Counted from the first letter of the stretch, positions 15,202-23,134 are shown. The stretch: DNA of 23,638 nt from Prolixibacteraceae bacterium (GCA_027451165.1 DAIDJX010000012.1:1-23638); one strand, 5' to 3'. Program-made: numbers and translations. Notes: generated by a model from the letters alone, not told the origin.

Positions 15202-15399
15202 TTGAAAAGAACCTTTATTGCCATCCCGGTTTCTCCCTCCCCGCTGCTGAAGGAACTGTTCCGGGATGCCCGATACCGGCTTTCGGGCAGCGGAATAAAA
15301 TGGGTGGATCCGGAATCACTCCACCTGACCCTGAAATTCCTGGGTGATACCGATGAAATGAAGATTGTACTCATTTCCCTTTCCCATTTAAAACATTGA
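15202..15399 (+). pseudogene. thpR: Truncated RNA 2',3'-cyclic phosphodiesterase (ThpR/LigT family), N-terminal stub
   Basis: TTG 15202 to TGA 15399, 65 residues, while intact ThpR proteins are about 180-200. The visible part is the family N-terminus KRTFIAIPV, then IKWVDPESLHLTLKFLGDTD with the first HxTx catalytic motif, His41-Leu-Thr43. The second HxTx, in the missing half, is absent, so the phosphodiesterase cannot be active. Family similarity runs to about 15365. The last 29 bases lie inside the C-terminal coding end of the convergent wcaJ-like gene, so the remaining residues are read-through of foreign sequence. The rest of thpR is not found elsewhere in the window. Confidence 0.85.
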
Positions 15400-16786
15400 G
15401 TACGGTGTAAATGAGGATTTTAAAGTCGAGGTACAGGGAGACATTCTTGAGGTAAATCATATCGTAGGGAAGCCTTTCGAGCATTTCCTCCACATTGGAG
15501 GCATAACCGTATTTGACCTGTCCCCAGGAAGTGATTCCGGGCCTTAGTTTGAGCAGGTGGGTGTAATGCGGGGCTTTCTGCACAATCTGATCGATATAGA
15601 ATTTTCTTTCCGGACGTGGACCTACCAGCGACATATCTCCCTTGATCACATTGAAGAACTGGGGTATCTCATCGAAATGGGTTTTGCGCATGAATTTTCC
15701 AATCGGGGTAATCCTGGGGTCGTTGTGCCCGGAAAGTGCAGGTCCGGCTTTTTCGGATCCATCATACATGCTCCGGAATTTGTAAATAGTAAAGGGGATA
15801 CCGAATTTTCCAATCCTTTCCTGACTGTAAATCACCGGACCTTTACCTGACATTTTGATTAACAGCGGGAAAATCAGGTAAGCTGGCAACAAAATTAAAA
15901 TGGCGATAGACGAAGCACCGATGTCTATCAGTCTTTTCATGTTTTCCTGCCAGGCAGGCATCAGCCCATTGGAGATTTTAATGAGGGGAGAACTGTAAAT
16001 AGTATTGATTTTCACCATGCCTGAAAGGAAATCGTACAGGTCGGGAATTCCCCAGATGGTCAGTTCTCTGTTTTCCAGAATGGTGATAATTTCGCTCAGC
16101 TTGTTGTGCTGGTCTGTTTCCAGTGCGATGATGACTTCTTCAATCTGATAATCACTGATAATTTCCTCTAACTGACCAATGCCTCCCAGTTGGGGAAGGT
16201 GCTGGTCCAGCAGCCCGTTGTGGTTACTTTCCACCGAAACAAAACCCACAAAAAAATTACCGGCGGGTCGTGGCTGGGTATTCATCTCGTGGTAGATCTT
16301 CATCGCTTTTTCATTGTTGCCGATGATCAGGGTGTTGAACCCGAATTCACGTTGATGAATTTTGTAGATTGTCCTGGCTGTCAGCATCAACCGGAAGAGA
16401 TAGGTAAAAGCGAACTGTAACAGCAGCAGGTTAAAATAGCTCTGATAATAATTTTTGTACGTGGAGACTGTATCATCCAGCAGTAAAACGAAAAATATGG
16501 CCGTAACCCCGATGATGGAAGTAAGTGCAGTTTGCCCCAGTTCGATCAGCCTGCTTCTTCTGAAAATGTTATTATAAAACCCTGTGATATAATAAAATAA
16601 CAGCCAGGCCAAAGGGATCAGCACAAGACCGAAAAAATACTGACGGGTGAATTCAACGGGAATATCATAACCAAACTTGGCAGGCTCAATGACCTCTTTT
16701 CTAAAAATGTAGAATAAGGTATAACTGATGGCAGCAGCCATCCAATCTGCAAAAATATATAGGGCTACCTGTTTTTTCCTGTTCAT
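15371..16786 (-). CDS. Undecaprenyl-phosphate sugar-phosphate transferase (WcaJ/CpsE-type, polyprenyl glycosylphosphotransferase)
   Basis: Starts assembly of a surface polysaccharide or exopolysaccharide by moving a hexose-1-phosphate from a UDP-sugar to undecaprenyl phosphate at the inner membrane. 471 residues from ATG 16786 (MNRKKQVALYIFADWM); the frame opens at a TTG two codons earlier. Four N-terminal helices (to about 120) and a Rossmann-like CoA-binding_3 region (about 140-250) precede the catalytic part from about 275. That part contains KRLIDI, the re-entrant helix, YKFRSM, HFDEIPQFFNVIKGDMSLVG (the family DE and G-x-x-S-x-V-G block), PRPERKF and LRPGITSWGQV. The donor sugar cannot be read from sequence. 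Its 3' end overlaps the thpR stub by 29 bases. Confidence 0.93.
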   Translation of the reverse strand: MNRKKQVALYIFADWMAAAISYTLFYIFRKEVIEPAKFGYDIPVEFTRQYFFGLVLIPLAWLLFYYITGFYNNIFRRSRLIELGQTALTSIIGVTAIFFVLLLDDTVSTYKNYYQSYFNLLLLQFAFTYLFRLMLTARTIYKIHQREFGFNTLIIGNNEKAMKIYHEMNTQPRPAGNFFVGFVSVESNHNGLLDQHLPQLGGIGQLEEIISDYQIEEVIIALETDQHNKLSEIITILENRELTIWGIPDLYDFLSGMVKINTIYSSPLIKISNGLMPAWQENMKRLIDIGASSIAILILLPAYLIFPLLIKMSGKGPVIYSQERIGKFGIPFTIYKFRSMYDGSEKAGPALSGHNDPRITPIGKFMRKTHFDEIPQFFNVIKGDMSLVGPRPERKFYIDQIVQKAPHYTHLLKLRPGITSWGQVKYGYASNVEEMLERLPYDMIYLKNVSLYLDFKILIYTVLNVLNGKGK

Positions 16787-16794
16787 GCCCAACG

Positions 16795-16882
16795 ATCAGG
16801 TTTAGTGATCACATCAGTGGTGTAATAGATATTCATCATGAGAAACGGTGGGTTTAGTCTATTATTGCGAATCGAACCTGAT
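16795..16882. promoter_or_regulatory. wcaJ-like gene upstream region: GTGATCAC palindrome within an 8-bp inverted-repeat frame
   Basis: The 93- to 99-bp gap between the Gfo/Idh-like gene and the wcaJ-like start holds GTGATCAC at 16805-16812, 19 bases upstream of the ATG. It is framed by inverted repeats ATCAGGTT (16795-16802) and AACCTGAT (16875-16882). The same GTGATCAC core lies in the divergent region at 17796-17803. A regulator binding both is an inference. Confidence 0.4.
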
Positions 16883-16885
16883 TAA

Positions 16886-17755
16886 TCACTTCCAGGGGGT
16901 AAAGAGCTCGATCTTTCTTAACACCTCCCGGAGGGTAAGCAGGGTGGAATGGTAAACCGAAAGATTGGAGTAAGCATGGAAGTCTTCTGTTTCATAATGA
17001 GTAAGCAATTCAGCAACAGTATGTTGACGGGGAGCGGGGAGTGAAATCTCCTTTGCATCAAGGTAAGCCTTATGGGATGTAAAATCACCGGTGAGGAATT
17101 GACCCGGCAATACCAACCTGATGTTGTGACTTTCATGGGGTTGAATAAGCAATTCAAGATTGAATGCTGAAAAAGAAGGAAAATCAAGCCTTATGTTGAT
17201 AAAGTAAAAGCCGGTTTCAGGTTGATGAATTCCGCTGACCCTGATTTTTTGCGGCATCGCCTTGTACAGGGAAAGTGCGAGGAAAATATACCTGGTAAGG
17301 TAGGGTATTTTTTCAGGCAATTCAGGCTGGGCTTCAAAAATGCTGATGTAGGCTGGTTCTTTCCAGTTTACTTCCACCCAATGCTGAAAGGATTCCGACA
17401 GCGACTGGTCAGCGATGTGTACCATGGTTTTTGCTTCATCGGCCAGTTTGATCAGTTCGGCACATTGTTCCGGCTGCAGATCCGGAAAATCAGTGATGTA
17501 CAAATGTTTGTTGTTCCTGATCGACAACTTCAGCAAATCGGGAAGCAGCAGCCGTGATTTTTCAACCATCAGGAAATCAGAAGCTTCTATCAGCTCTTTA
17601 CGGTTGAATTCCGGAATAGTGAGGTATTTCCCATGCAATTCTTCCATCATTCCGACAGATGACTTTCCAATCACCCTGACATCTTTAACATTTTTCAGTT
17701 GTCCGATTTGCTGGACGATTGAACTCAAATTACCAATCAAGCCTACTTTAATCAT
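16886..17755 (-). CDS. Divergent Gfo/Idh/MocA-like protein lacking the usual catalytic lysine motif
   Basis: 289 residues. The N-terminal half reads as a Rossmann-type NAD(P)-binding domain: MIKVGLIGNLSSIVQQIGQL with a diverged glycine loop, then SDFLMVEKSRLLLPDLLKLS, and HLYITDFPDLQPEQCAELIK at the place where active family members have the E-K-P motif. The K is not there (YITDFPD). The C-terminal half is mixed alpha/beta and unlike a canonical C-domain. An oxidoreductase origin seems likely but activity is doubtful; a structural or regulatory role is possible. It lies 99 bases upstream of wcaJ on the same strand, so a role in surface-sugar supply is the best contextual guess. The alternative is an unrelated Rossmann-fold protein. 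Confidence 0.65.
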   Translation of the reverse strand: MIKVGLIGNLSSIVQQIGQLKNVKDVRVIGKSSVGMMEELHGKYLTIPEFNRKELIEASDFLMVEKSRLLLPDLLKLSIRNNKHLYITDFPDLQPEQCAELIKLADEAKTMVHIADQSLSESFQHWVEVNWKEPAYISIFEAQPELPEKIPYLTRYIFLALSLYKAMPQKIRVSGIHQPETGFYFINIRLDFPSFSAFNLELLIQPHESHNIRLVLPGQFLTGDFTSHKAYLDAKEISLPAPRQHTVAELLTHYETEDFHAYSNLSVYHSTLLTLREVLRKIELFTPWK

Positions 17756-17759
17756 ACAA

Positions 17760-17767
17760 CAAAAATA
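17760..17767 (-). promoter_or_regulatory. Candidate -7 promoter box for the Gfo/Idh-like gene
   Basis: Minus-strand TATTTTTG matches TAnnTTTG and ends four bases before ATG 17755. A start point 5-7 bases downstream would fall on the start codon, making the message leaderless or nearly so. No clear -33 element was found. Confidence 0.45.
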
Positions 17768-17791
17768 CGTTTAAAATTGTCTTCCGGATAA

Positions 17792-17807
17792 AAAAGTGAT
17801 CACTTTT
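17792..17807. promoter_or_regulatory. 16-bp perfect palindrome, candidate operator
   Basis: AAAAGTGATCACTTTT is a perfect 16-bp palindrome in the divergent region between the Gfo/Idh-like gene and pcm. Its ends are 37 bases from the first start and 61 from the second. A dimeric regulator could read it. Its core GTGATCAC recurs at 16805-16812. Confidence 0.5.
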
Positions 17808-17844
17808 AAATCACCACAGGAGATCAAGCTTGAATGATTTACTT

Positions 17845-17852
17845 TACATTTG
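17845..17852 (+). promoter_or_regulatory. Candidate -7 promoter box for pcm
   Basis: TACATTTG matches TAnnTTTG, 17 bases before the ATG at 17869. Its presence inside the longer frame that opens at TTG 17830 supports the ATG as the real start of pcm. Confidence 0.5.
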
Positions 17853-17868
17853 CAGCAAACCTGCTGTG

Positions 17869-18519
17869 ATGACCCGTAACGAAGATCCACGCTACCTGGG
17901 ATTGCGAAAACGATTGGTTGATGCTCTGAAGATCAAGGGCATTAAAGATGAAAGAGTATTACAGGCCATTGGAAATGTGCCCCGCCATGCTTTTCTTGAA
18001 AGTTCTTTTCTCCATTATGCCTATCGTGACCAGGCCTTTCCGATCGGAGCCGGGCAAACCATCTCACAGCCTTACACGGTAGCCTTCCAGACACAGTTAT
18101 TGCAGGTTGAACCGGGTTGTAAAGTGCTGGAAATTGGAACAGGCTCAGGTTACCAGGCAGCTGTCCTTTGCGAGATGGGCGTCAGGGTGTATACCATCGA
18201 AAGGCAGAGGGAATTGTATGTCAAAGCGAAAGCCCTTTTGGCAGACCTGGGTTATGATCCCCTTGTGTTTTACGGTGATGGTTATAAAGGATTGCCCACC
18301 TACGGTCCCTTTGACCGGATTCTGGTAACTGCCGGAGCTCCGGTTATTCCACCGGAATTGAAGTTCCAGCTGATTTGCGGGGGAAGGATGGTCATTCCTG
18401 TAGGTTTTGAAGATCATCAGGAAATGATGTTGGTGGTGCGAAACAGTGAAACCGATTTTTCAACTGAAAAACACGGCGCTTTTATTTTTGTACCCATGCT
18501 TAAAGGTACGGTAAATTAA
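17869..18519 (+). CDS. pcm: Protein-L-isoaspartate O-methyltransferase
   Basis: Repairs damaged proteins by SAM-dependent methylation of L-isoaspartyl residues. 216 residues from ATG 17869 (MTRNEDPRYLGLRKR); the earlier TTG at 17830 is upstream of or at the probable promoter. Motifs are PRHAFLESSFLHYAYRDQAF then GAGQTISQPYTVA, the substrate-side loop, and the SAM-binding LEIGTGSGYQAAVL. FDRILVTAGAPVIPP, the motif II block, and GGRMVIPVG follow. All are intact. It begins a plus-strand run with the MBL-fold gene, which starts 14 bases downstream; gcvP and ispE follow. Divergent from the Gfo/Idh-like gene. Confidence 0.96.
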   Translation: MTRNEDPRYLGLRKRLVDALKIKGIKDERVLQAIGNVPRHAFLESSFLHYAYRDQAFPIGAGQTISQPYTVAFQTQLLQVEPGCKVLEIGTGSGYQAAVLCEMGVRVYTIERQRELYVKAKALLADLGYDPLVFYGDGYKGLPTYGPFDRILVTAGAPVIPPELKFQLICGGRMVIPVGFEDHQEMMLVVRNSETDFSTEKHGAFIFVPMLKGTVN

Positions 18520-18533
18520 ACAATTAAGGCAAT

Positions 18534-19172
18534 ATGATCAGCATTCACAAATTCACGGTAAATCCATTTCAGGAAAACAGTTATCTCCTTTCCGATGAAA
18601 CCGGCGAATGCCTGATCGTGGATGCGGGGTTTTTCACCAGACCGGAGCGGCATAAACTGGCGGTATACCTCGAGGCGTCAGGCTTAAAGCCTGTTGGTCT
18701 GATCAATACGCATTGTCATTTTGACCATCTTCTGGGGGTTGAATATCTCCGGGGCAAATATGGAATCCCCTTTGAATGTCATTCCAATGATGCGTTCTGG
18801 TTGCAAATGGCACATGATCAAGCGGCTTCCTTCGGAATTCAGATGGATAATCCGGCCCCTGCCGACCACCTCTGGGAAGAGGAGCAGGAATTTCATTTTG
18901 GGAAATCGGTGGTGAAAATTATCAGGGTACCTGGTCATTCGCCGGGTCATGTGGTATTTTATGCACCTGATGAGGGATTTGTGCTGGCGGGTGATGTCCT
19001 GTTCTATCTGAGCATCGGCAGGTTCGATTTACCGGGAGGGGATTATCATCAGCTGATTACCGGTATTCAGGAGAAATTAATGGTATTGCCTCCGGAAACA
19101 GTGGTCTGGAGCGGACATGGTCCGGAAACCACCATCGGATTCGAAAAAATGAATAACCCATACCTGGTGTGA
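18534..19172 (+). CDS. MBL-fold metallo-hydrolase (glyoxalase II-like)
   Basis: 212-residue metallo-beta-lactamase-fold hydrolase. The binuclear metal motif H-x-H-x-D-H is present as His60-Cys-His62-Phe-Asp64-His65. The downstream ligands are also recognisable: RVPGHSPGHVVFY, LAGDVLF and VVWSGHGPETTIGFEK. The family contains hydroxyacylglutathione hydrolases and related thioesterases. No glyoxalase-specific C-terminal domain is present, so the substrate is unknown. It lies 14 bases after pcm, probably co-transcribed, with an 82-bp gap and its own likely promoter before gcvP. Confidence 0.9.
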   Translation: MISIHKFTVNPFQENSYLLSDETGECLIVDAGFFTRPERHKLAVYLEASGLKPVGLINTHCHFDHLLGVEYLRGKYGIPFECHSNDAFWLQMAHDQAASFGIQMDNPAPADHLWEEEQEFHFGKSVVKIIRVPGHSPGHVVFYAPDEGFVLAGDVLFYLSIGRFDLPGGDYHQLITGIQEKLMVLPPETVVWSGHGPETTIGFEKMNNPYLV

Positions 19173-19233
19173 CCGGGAAAGAGAATAAAAATCATGGTTT
19201 ATTTCTTACGGCTATTCTTCTTTTGCAGGGATT

Positions 19234-19241
19234 TAAATTTG
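19234..19241 (+). promoter_or_regulatory. Candidate -7 promoter box for gcvP
   Basis: TAAATTTG matches TAnnTTTG, 13 bases before the ATG at 19255. No good -33 element was found at the expected distance, so the site is tentative. No glycine-riboswitch-like structure was recognised in the 82-bp gap. Confidence 0.4.
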
Positions 19242-19254
19242 TAAATAATTCAAT

Positions 19255-22134
19255 ATGTTCAAGGATAAATTTGTAAACCGGCATATCGGGCCACGGGAAG
19301 CAGAACTTTCCGATATGCTGGATGCTATAGGTGTTTCCTCCATGGAAGAGCTTATTAATCAAACGGTTCCTGATAGCATTAGGCTTAAAAACCCGTTGAA
19401 TCTGTCGGATGGATTAACAGAGAGACAGTATTTCCGGAAAATACTGGACCTGGCCTCCAGAAATAAAGTGTTCAATACCTACATCGGGATGGGGTATTAC
19501 GATACGGTAATGCCAGCTGTCATTCTCCGCAATGTGCTGGAAAACCCGGTTTGGTATACGTCCTATACGCCTTATCAGGCCGAGATTTCCCAGGGAAGAC
19601 TGGAAGCGCTGCTCAATTATCAGACGATGGTGTGTGAGCTCACCTCCATGGAAATTGCCAATGCATCCCTGCTGGATGAAGCTACCGCTGCTGCTGAAGC
19701 TATGTCGATGATGTATGCCTCCCGCTCCAGAAATATGGTTAAAAGCGGAGTTAACAAGATATTGATAGATGATAAACTTTGGCCTCAGACCCTGGATGTG
19801 CTGATTACCAGATCGGTGCCGCAGGGAATAGAACTGGTCATCCAGCCTCAGAGCAGTTTTGTCCCTGATGAAACAGTTTTTGGGATCATTGTCCAGTATC
19901 CTGATTCTGATGGGGTGGTCAGGGATTACCGGGAATTGGTTAATAGGGCCCATGAAAAGGATATCAAAGTTGCGGTTGCCGCTGACCTGCTTTCCCTTGC
20001 CATCCTGGTTCCACCGGGAGAATGGGGCGCAGATATCGTTTTCGGAAGCAGTCAGCGTTTTGGTATCCCGATGGGGTACGGCGGTCCTCATGCAGCATTT
20101 TTTGCGGCCCGTGATGAATTTAAGCGCATCATGCCGGGGCGGATTATCGGGATTACCAAAGATGCCAACGGTAACAGGGCATTGCGAATGGCGCTCCAAA
20201 CCCGGGAGCAGCATATTAAACGGGAAAAAGCGACTTCCAACATTTGCACCGCTCAGGCGCTTCTGGCAAATATGGCCGGATTTTATGGGGTTTACCACGG
20301 CCCGGAAGGCATCCGGGACATTGCCGAGCGTGTTCATTTCATTGCTGGTTTTCTTGCCGGCGCCATCACCAGACTGGGTTATCAGCAACTGAACCGGAAT
20401 TTCTTCGATACCATCCGTATTGCTCTTCCCCGTCATGTGAAACGGGAAGATATTGAATGGTTGTCGCTCGACCTGGAAATGAATTTCCGGTACTTTGAAA
20501 ACGGAGATGTGGGAATCAGTGTAGATGAAACCACGAACCTTGAAGACATCAACTGGATTGTAGAAGTCTTTGCCAGGGCAGCCAACCGTCCGGTTCCCGC
20601 TATCCAGGATATCGATTATACCTGGTCGCTGGAACCCGGCTTCAGAAGAAGTTCCGCTTATATGCAGCAGGAGGTATTTAAAAAGTACCGGTCTGAAACC
20701 GAAATGCTCCGTTATATCAAATCGCTTGAGAACAAGGATATTTCACTGACCCACTCCATGATTTCCCTGGGGTCCTGCACCATGAAGCTGAATGCAGCCA
20801 CCGAAATGCTTCCTTTGAGCTGGATAGAATTCAATGGCATTCATCCGTTTGTGCCCAAAAACCAGGCTTTAGGCTATCACCAGATGATGGAAGAACTCCG
20901 TCGTGACCTTGCGGAAATTACCGGTATGGCCGATGTAAGCCTGATGCCCAATTCTGGTGCAGCCGGAGAATATGCAGGCCTGATGGTAATCCGGGAATTC
21001 CACCTCAGCCGTGGGGAGGGCCATAGAAAGGTAGCCCTGATTCCGGCGTCGGCGCACGGAACCAACCCGGCAAGCGCTGTAATGGCGGGGATGGATGTGG
21101 TTGTAGTGAATTGTGACGACCGTGGAAATATTGACCTTACTGATCTCCGGGCAAAAGCGGAACAATACAGGGACCTTCTGGCCGCCTTTATGGTAACATA
21201 TCCTTCCACTCATGGTGTTTTCGAAGCAGCCATCGCAGAAATGTGTTCCATCATTCACCAATCCGGAGGACAGGTATACATGGATGGTGCCAACATGAAT
21301 GCGCAGGTCGGGCTCACCAGTCCCGGCGCGATCGGGGCCGATGTCTGCCACCTCAACCTGCACAAGACCTTTGCCATTCCCCACGGGGGAGGCGGACCGG
21401 GTGTGGGTCCCATAGCCGTCGCTGCCCATCTGGTTGATTTCCTCCCTTCGCATCCCGTAATGAACAATGGGCATATCGGGATCAACGCCATTTCCTCAGC
21501 CCCCTGGGGTAGCGCTTCCGTGTTACCCATTACATACGGCTATATCAAAATGATGGGTGCTGATGGCCTGAAAAAAGCTACAGAATACGCCATTCTGAAC
21601 GCCAATTATATTGCCTGTAAGCTCAAAAATAACTATGGTGTACTCTATACCGGAGAAAATGGCCGGGTCGCTCATGAGTTAATACTGGAGTGCCGCCACC
21701 TGAAAAGTGGCAGCGGAATTACAGAGACCGATATCGCCAAGCGTTTGATGGATTACGGATTCCATGCGCCAACCCTTTCCTTTCCTGTCCATGGAACCTT
21801 AATGGTGGAACCTACTGAAAGTGAATCACTGCAGGAACTGGATCGCTTTATAGAAGCAATGAACCAGATTTTTGAAGAGATCAAAGAGATTGAATCAGGA
21901 ACAGCAGACCGTGAAGATAATGTCCTGCGGAATGCACCACATACTGCCCTTGTAATCGGTGGTGATGCTTGGACCCATCCCTACAGCCGTGAAAAAGCGG
22001 CATGGCCCCTCGAATGGCTCCGGAACCATAAATTCTGGGTGCCTGTGGGGCGGGTTGACAATGCACTGGGTGACCGAAACCTGATCTGTACCTGCGGCTC
22101 CCCGAAAGAATACGACATGTTCAGGGAAGATTAA
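19255..22134 (+). CDS. gcvP: Glycine dehydrogenase (decarboxylating), P-protein of the glycine cleavage system
   Basis: PLP-dependent decarboxylase that releases CO2 from glycine and loads the aminomethyl group on GcvH lipoate. 959 residues, the fused one-chain form (some bacteria use two subunits). The N-terminal lobe starts with FVNRHIGPREAELSDMLDAI and has GMGYYDTVMPAVILRNVLEN and YTPYQAEISQGRLEALLNYQ. The C-terminal lobe holds the PLP lysine in LNLHKTFAIPHGGGGPGVGP (Lys704), and the gene ends with NLICTCGSPKEYDMF. The gcvT, gcvH and lpd genes are not nearby. ispE follows 25 bases later and may be co-transcribed. Confidence 0.98.
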   Translation: MFKDKFVNRHIGPREAELSDMLDAIGVSSMEELINQTVPDSIRLKNPLNLSDGLTERQYFRKILDLASRNKVFNTYIGMGYYDTVMPAVILRNVLENPVWYTSYTPYQAEISQGRLEALLNYQTMVCELTSMEIANASLLDEATAAAEAMSMMYASRSRNMVKSGVNKILIDDKLWPQTLDVLITRSVPQGIELVIQPQSSFVPDETVFGIIVQYPDSDGVVRDYRELVNRAHEKDIKVAVAADLLSLAILVPPGEWGADIVFGSSQRFGIPMGYGGPHAAFFAARDEFKRIMPGRIIGITKDANGNRALRMALQTREQHIKREKATSNICTAQALLANMAGFYGVYHGPEGIRDIAERVHFIAGFLAGAITRLGYQQLNRNFFDTIRIALPRHVKREDIEWLSLDLEMNFRYFENGDVGISVDETTNLEDINWIVEVFARAANRPVPAIQDIDYTWSLEPGFRRSSAYMQQEVFKKYRSETEMLRYIKSLENKDISLTHSMISLGSCTMKLNAATEMLPLSWIEFNGIHPFVPKNQALGYHQMMEELRRDLAEITGMADVSLMPNSGAAGEYAGLMVIREFHLSRGEGHRKVALIPASAHGTNPASAVMAGMDVVVVNCDDRGNIDLTDLRAKAEQYRDLLAAFMVTYPSTHGVFEAAIAEMCSIIHQSGGQVYMDGANMNAQVGLTSPGAIGADVCHLNLHKTFAIPHGGGGPGVGPIAVAAHLVDFLPSHPVMNNGHIGINAISSAPWGSASVLPITYGYIKMMGADGLKKATEYAILNANYIACKLKNNYGVLYTGENGRVAHELILECRHLKSGSGITETDIAKRLMDYGFHAPTLSFPVHGTLMVEPTESESLQELDRFIEAMNQIFEEIKEIESGTADREDNVLRNAPHTALVIGGDAWTHPYSREKAAWPLEWLRNHKFWVPVGRVDNALGDRNLICTCGSPKEYDMFRED

Positions 22135-22159
22135 TGGTCAGAAGAAGGAACCATCTGTT

Positions 22160-22969
22160 ATGATTACTTTTCCCAATGCCAAAATCAACCTTGGCTTGTA
22201 TGTTACAGAACGTCGTATTGACGGATATCACGACCTGGAAACCATATTCTATCCTGTTGGATTATCCGATGGGCTTGAAATCCTGCCTTCTTCCCGTTTT
22301 ATTTTTCAGACTTCCGGCCCTGATACAGGGGGAACAATAGAATCCAACCTGGTGGTCAGGGCATTCCGGATGCTTCAGCGGGAGTTCCAGCTTCCTGAGG
22401 TGAAAATTCACCTGCACAAGGTGATCCCTACTGGGGCCGGTCTTGGTGGAGGATCTTCCGATGCTGCCTTCACCCTGAAAATGATCAATGAAATGTTCCT
22501 TCTGAATCTATCCGGGGAGCAACTGGAAGGCTATGCTGCATCGCTTGGTGCCGACTGTCCCTTTTTTATCAGAAATAAACCTGCTTTGGCAACCGGGATA
22601 GGCGATAAATTAACCCCAATCCAGGTTGACTTGTCAGCGTACCACCTGGTGATTGTTAAACCGCCTGTAATGGTCAACACGGCTCTGGCTTACCGGTCGG
22701 TGTTGCCCTGCATTCCCGAAACCCATCCACAGGATATTCTCCGATTACCGCCTGAACAATGGCAGAAACACCTGAAAAATGATTTTGAAAAAAGCATTTT
22801 TCCCCTGTTCCCGGAAATTGAAGCCATTAAGACTTTGATGATAAACCGGGGTGCAGTGTATGCTGCCATGTCGGGAAGCGGTTCTGCTGTTTATGGGCTG
22901 TTCAGGGAGCTGCCAGTGAATTTTCAAGATTCTTTCCCTGAAGATTACTTTGTTTTTTCAGAGGAATAA
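22160..22969 (+). CDS. ispE: 4-(cytidine 5'-diphospho)-2-C-methyl-D-erythritol kinase
   Basis: Fourth enzyme of the MEP isoprenoid pathway; it phosphorylates CDP-methylerythritol at the 2-OH and belongs to the GHMP kinase superfamily. 269 residues. It shows the family start FPNAKINLGLYV with Lys8 near the substrate, the ATP-binding PTGAGLGGGSSDAAF (GHMP motif 2), GADCPFF, and the third motif MSGSGSAVYGLF near the C-terminus. All catalytic parts are intact. It supports use of the MEP pathway for isoprenoids. It follows gcvP by 25 bases and is the last plus-strand gene before the terminator at 23104. Confidence 0.97.
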   Translation: MITFPNAKINLGLYVTERRIDGYHDLETIFYPVGLSDGLEILPSSRFIFQTSGPDTGGTIESNLVVRAFRMLQREFQLPEVKIHLHKVIPTGAGLGGGSSDAAFTLKMINEMFLLNLSGEQLEGYAASLGADCPFFIRNKPALATGIGDKLTPIQVDLSAYHLVIVKPPVMVNTALAYRSVLPCIPETHPQDILRLPPEQWQKHLKNDFEKSIFPLFPEIEAIKTLMINRGAVYAAMSGSGSAVYGLFRELPVNFQDSFPEDYFVFSEE

Positions 22970-23029
22970 CCCCGAAAATTCTATTTTCCCTTTTTACTTT
23001 TAAACATTTGAACAGTCTAAAAGAAAAAA

Positions 23030-23047
23030 CCGGGCTTGCAGGCCCGG
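23030..23047 (-). terminator. Intrinsic terminator for the minus-strand carboxylase genes
   Basis: CCGGGC (23030-23035), loop TTGCAG, GCCCGG (23042-23047). On the minus strand the hairpin is followed by TTTTTTCTTTT (the plus-strand AAAAGAAAAAA run at 23019-23029), a classic U-tract. It lies about 85 bases past the biotin carrier stop. On the plus strand the tail is only CTTTAAAT, so it serves the minus strand. Confidence 0.75.
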
Positions 23048-23103
23048 CTTTAAATAATCAGGTAAATCCTGATAGAGGTAGTTTTAATTAGATTAGTTAG
23101 ATG

Positions 23104-23129
23104 AGCGGGTTGTCGTGAGACAGCCCGCT
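23104..23129 (+). terminator. Intrinsic terminator for the plus-strand ispE transcript
   Basis: Stem AGCGGGTTGTC (23104-23114) with GACAGCCCGCT (23119-23129), loop GTGA, one G-U pair, 11 bp, followed by GCTTTTTATTTT. It stands just inside the end of the convergent biotin carrier gene (stop at 23135). The plus-strand message crosses the other terminator first and ends here, whereas minus-strand transcripts run through this hairpin. Confidence 0.75.
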
Positions 23130-23134
23130 GCTTT

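Noticed and set aside
19173..19254. Glycine riboswitch before gcvP
   Set aside because: The gap is only 82 bases and lacks the paired conserved G-rich cores of the glycine aptamer.
19414..20436. 340-codon open frame opposite gcvP
   Set aside because: No start context, no recognisable domain and fully inside the conserved gcvP gene; a shadow frame.
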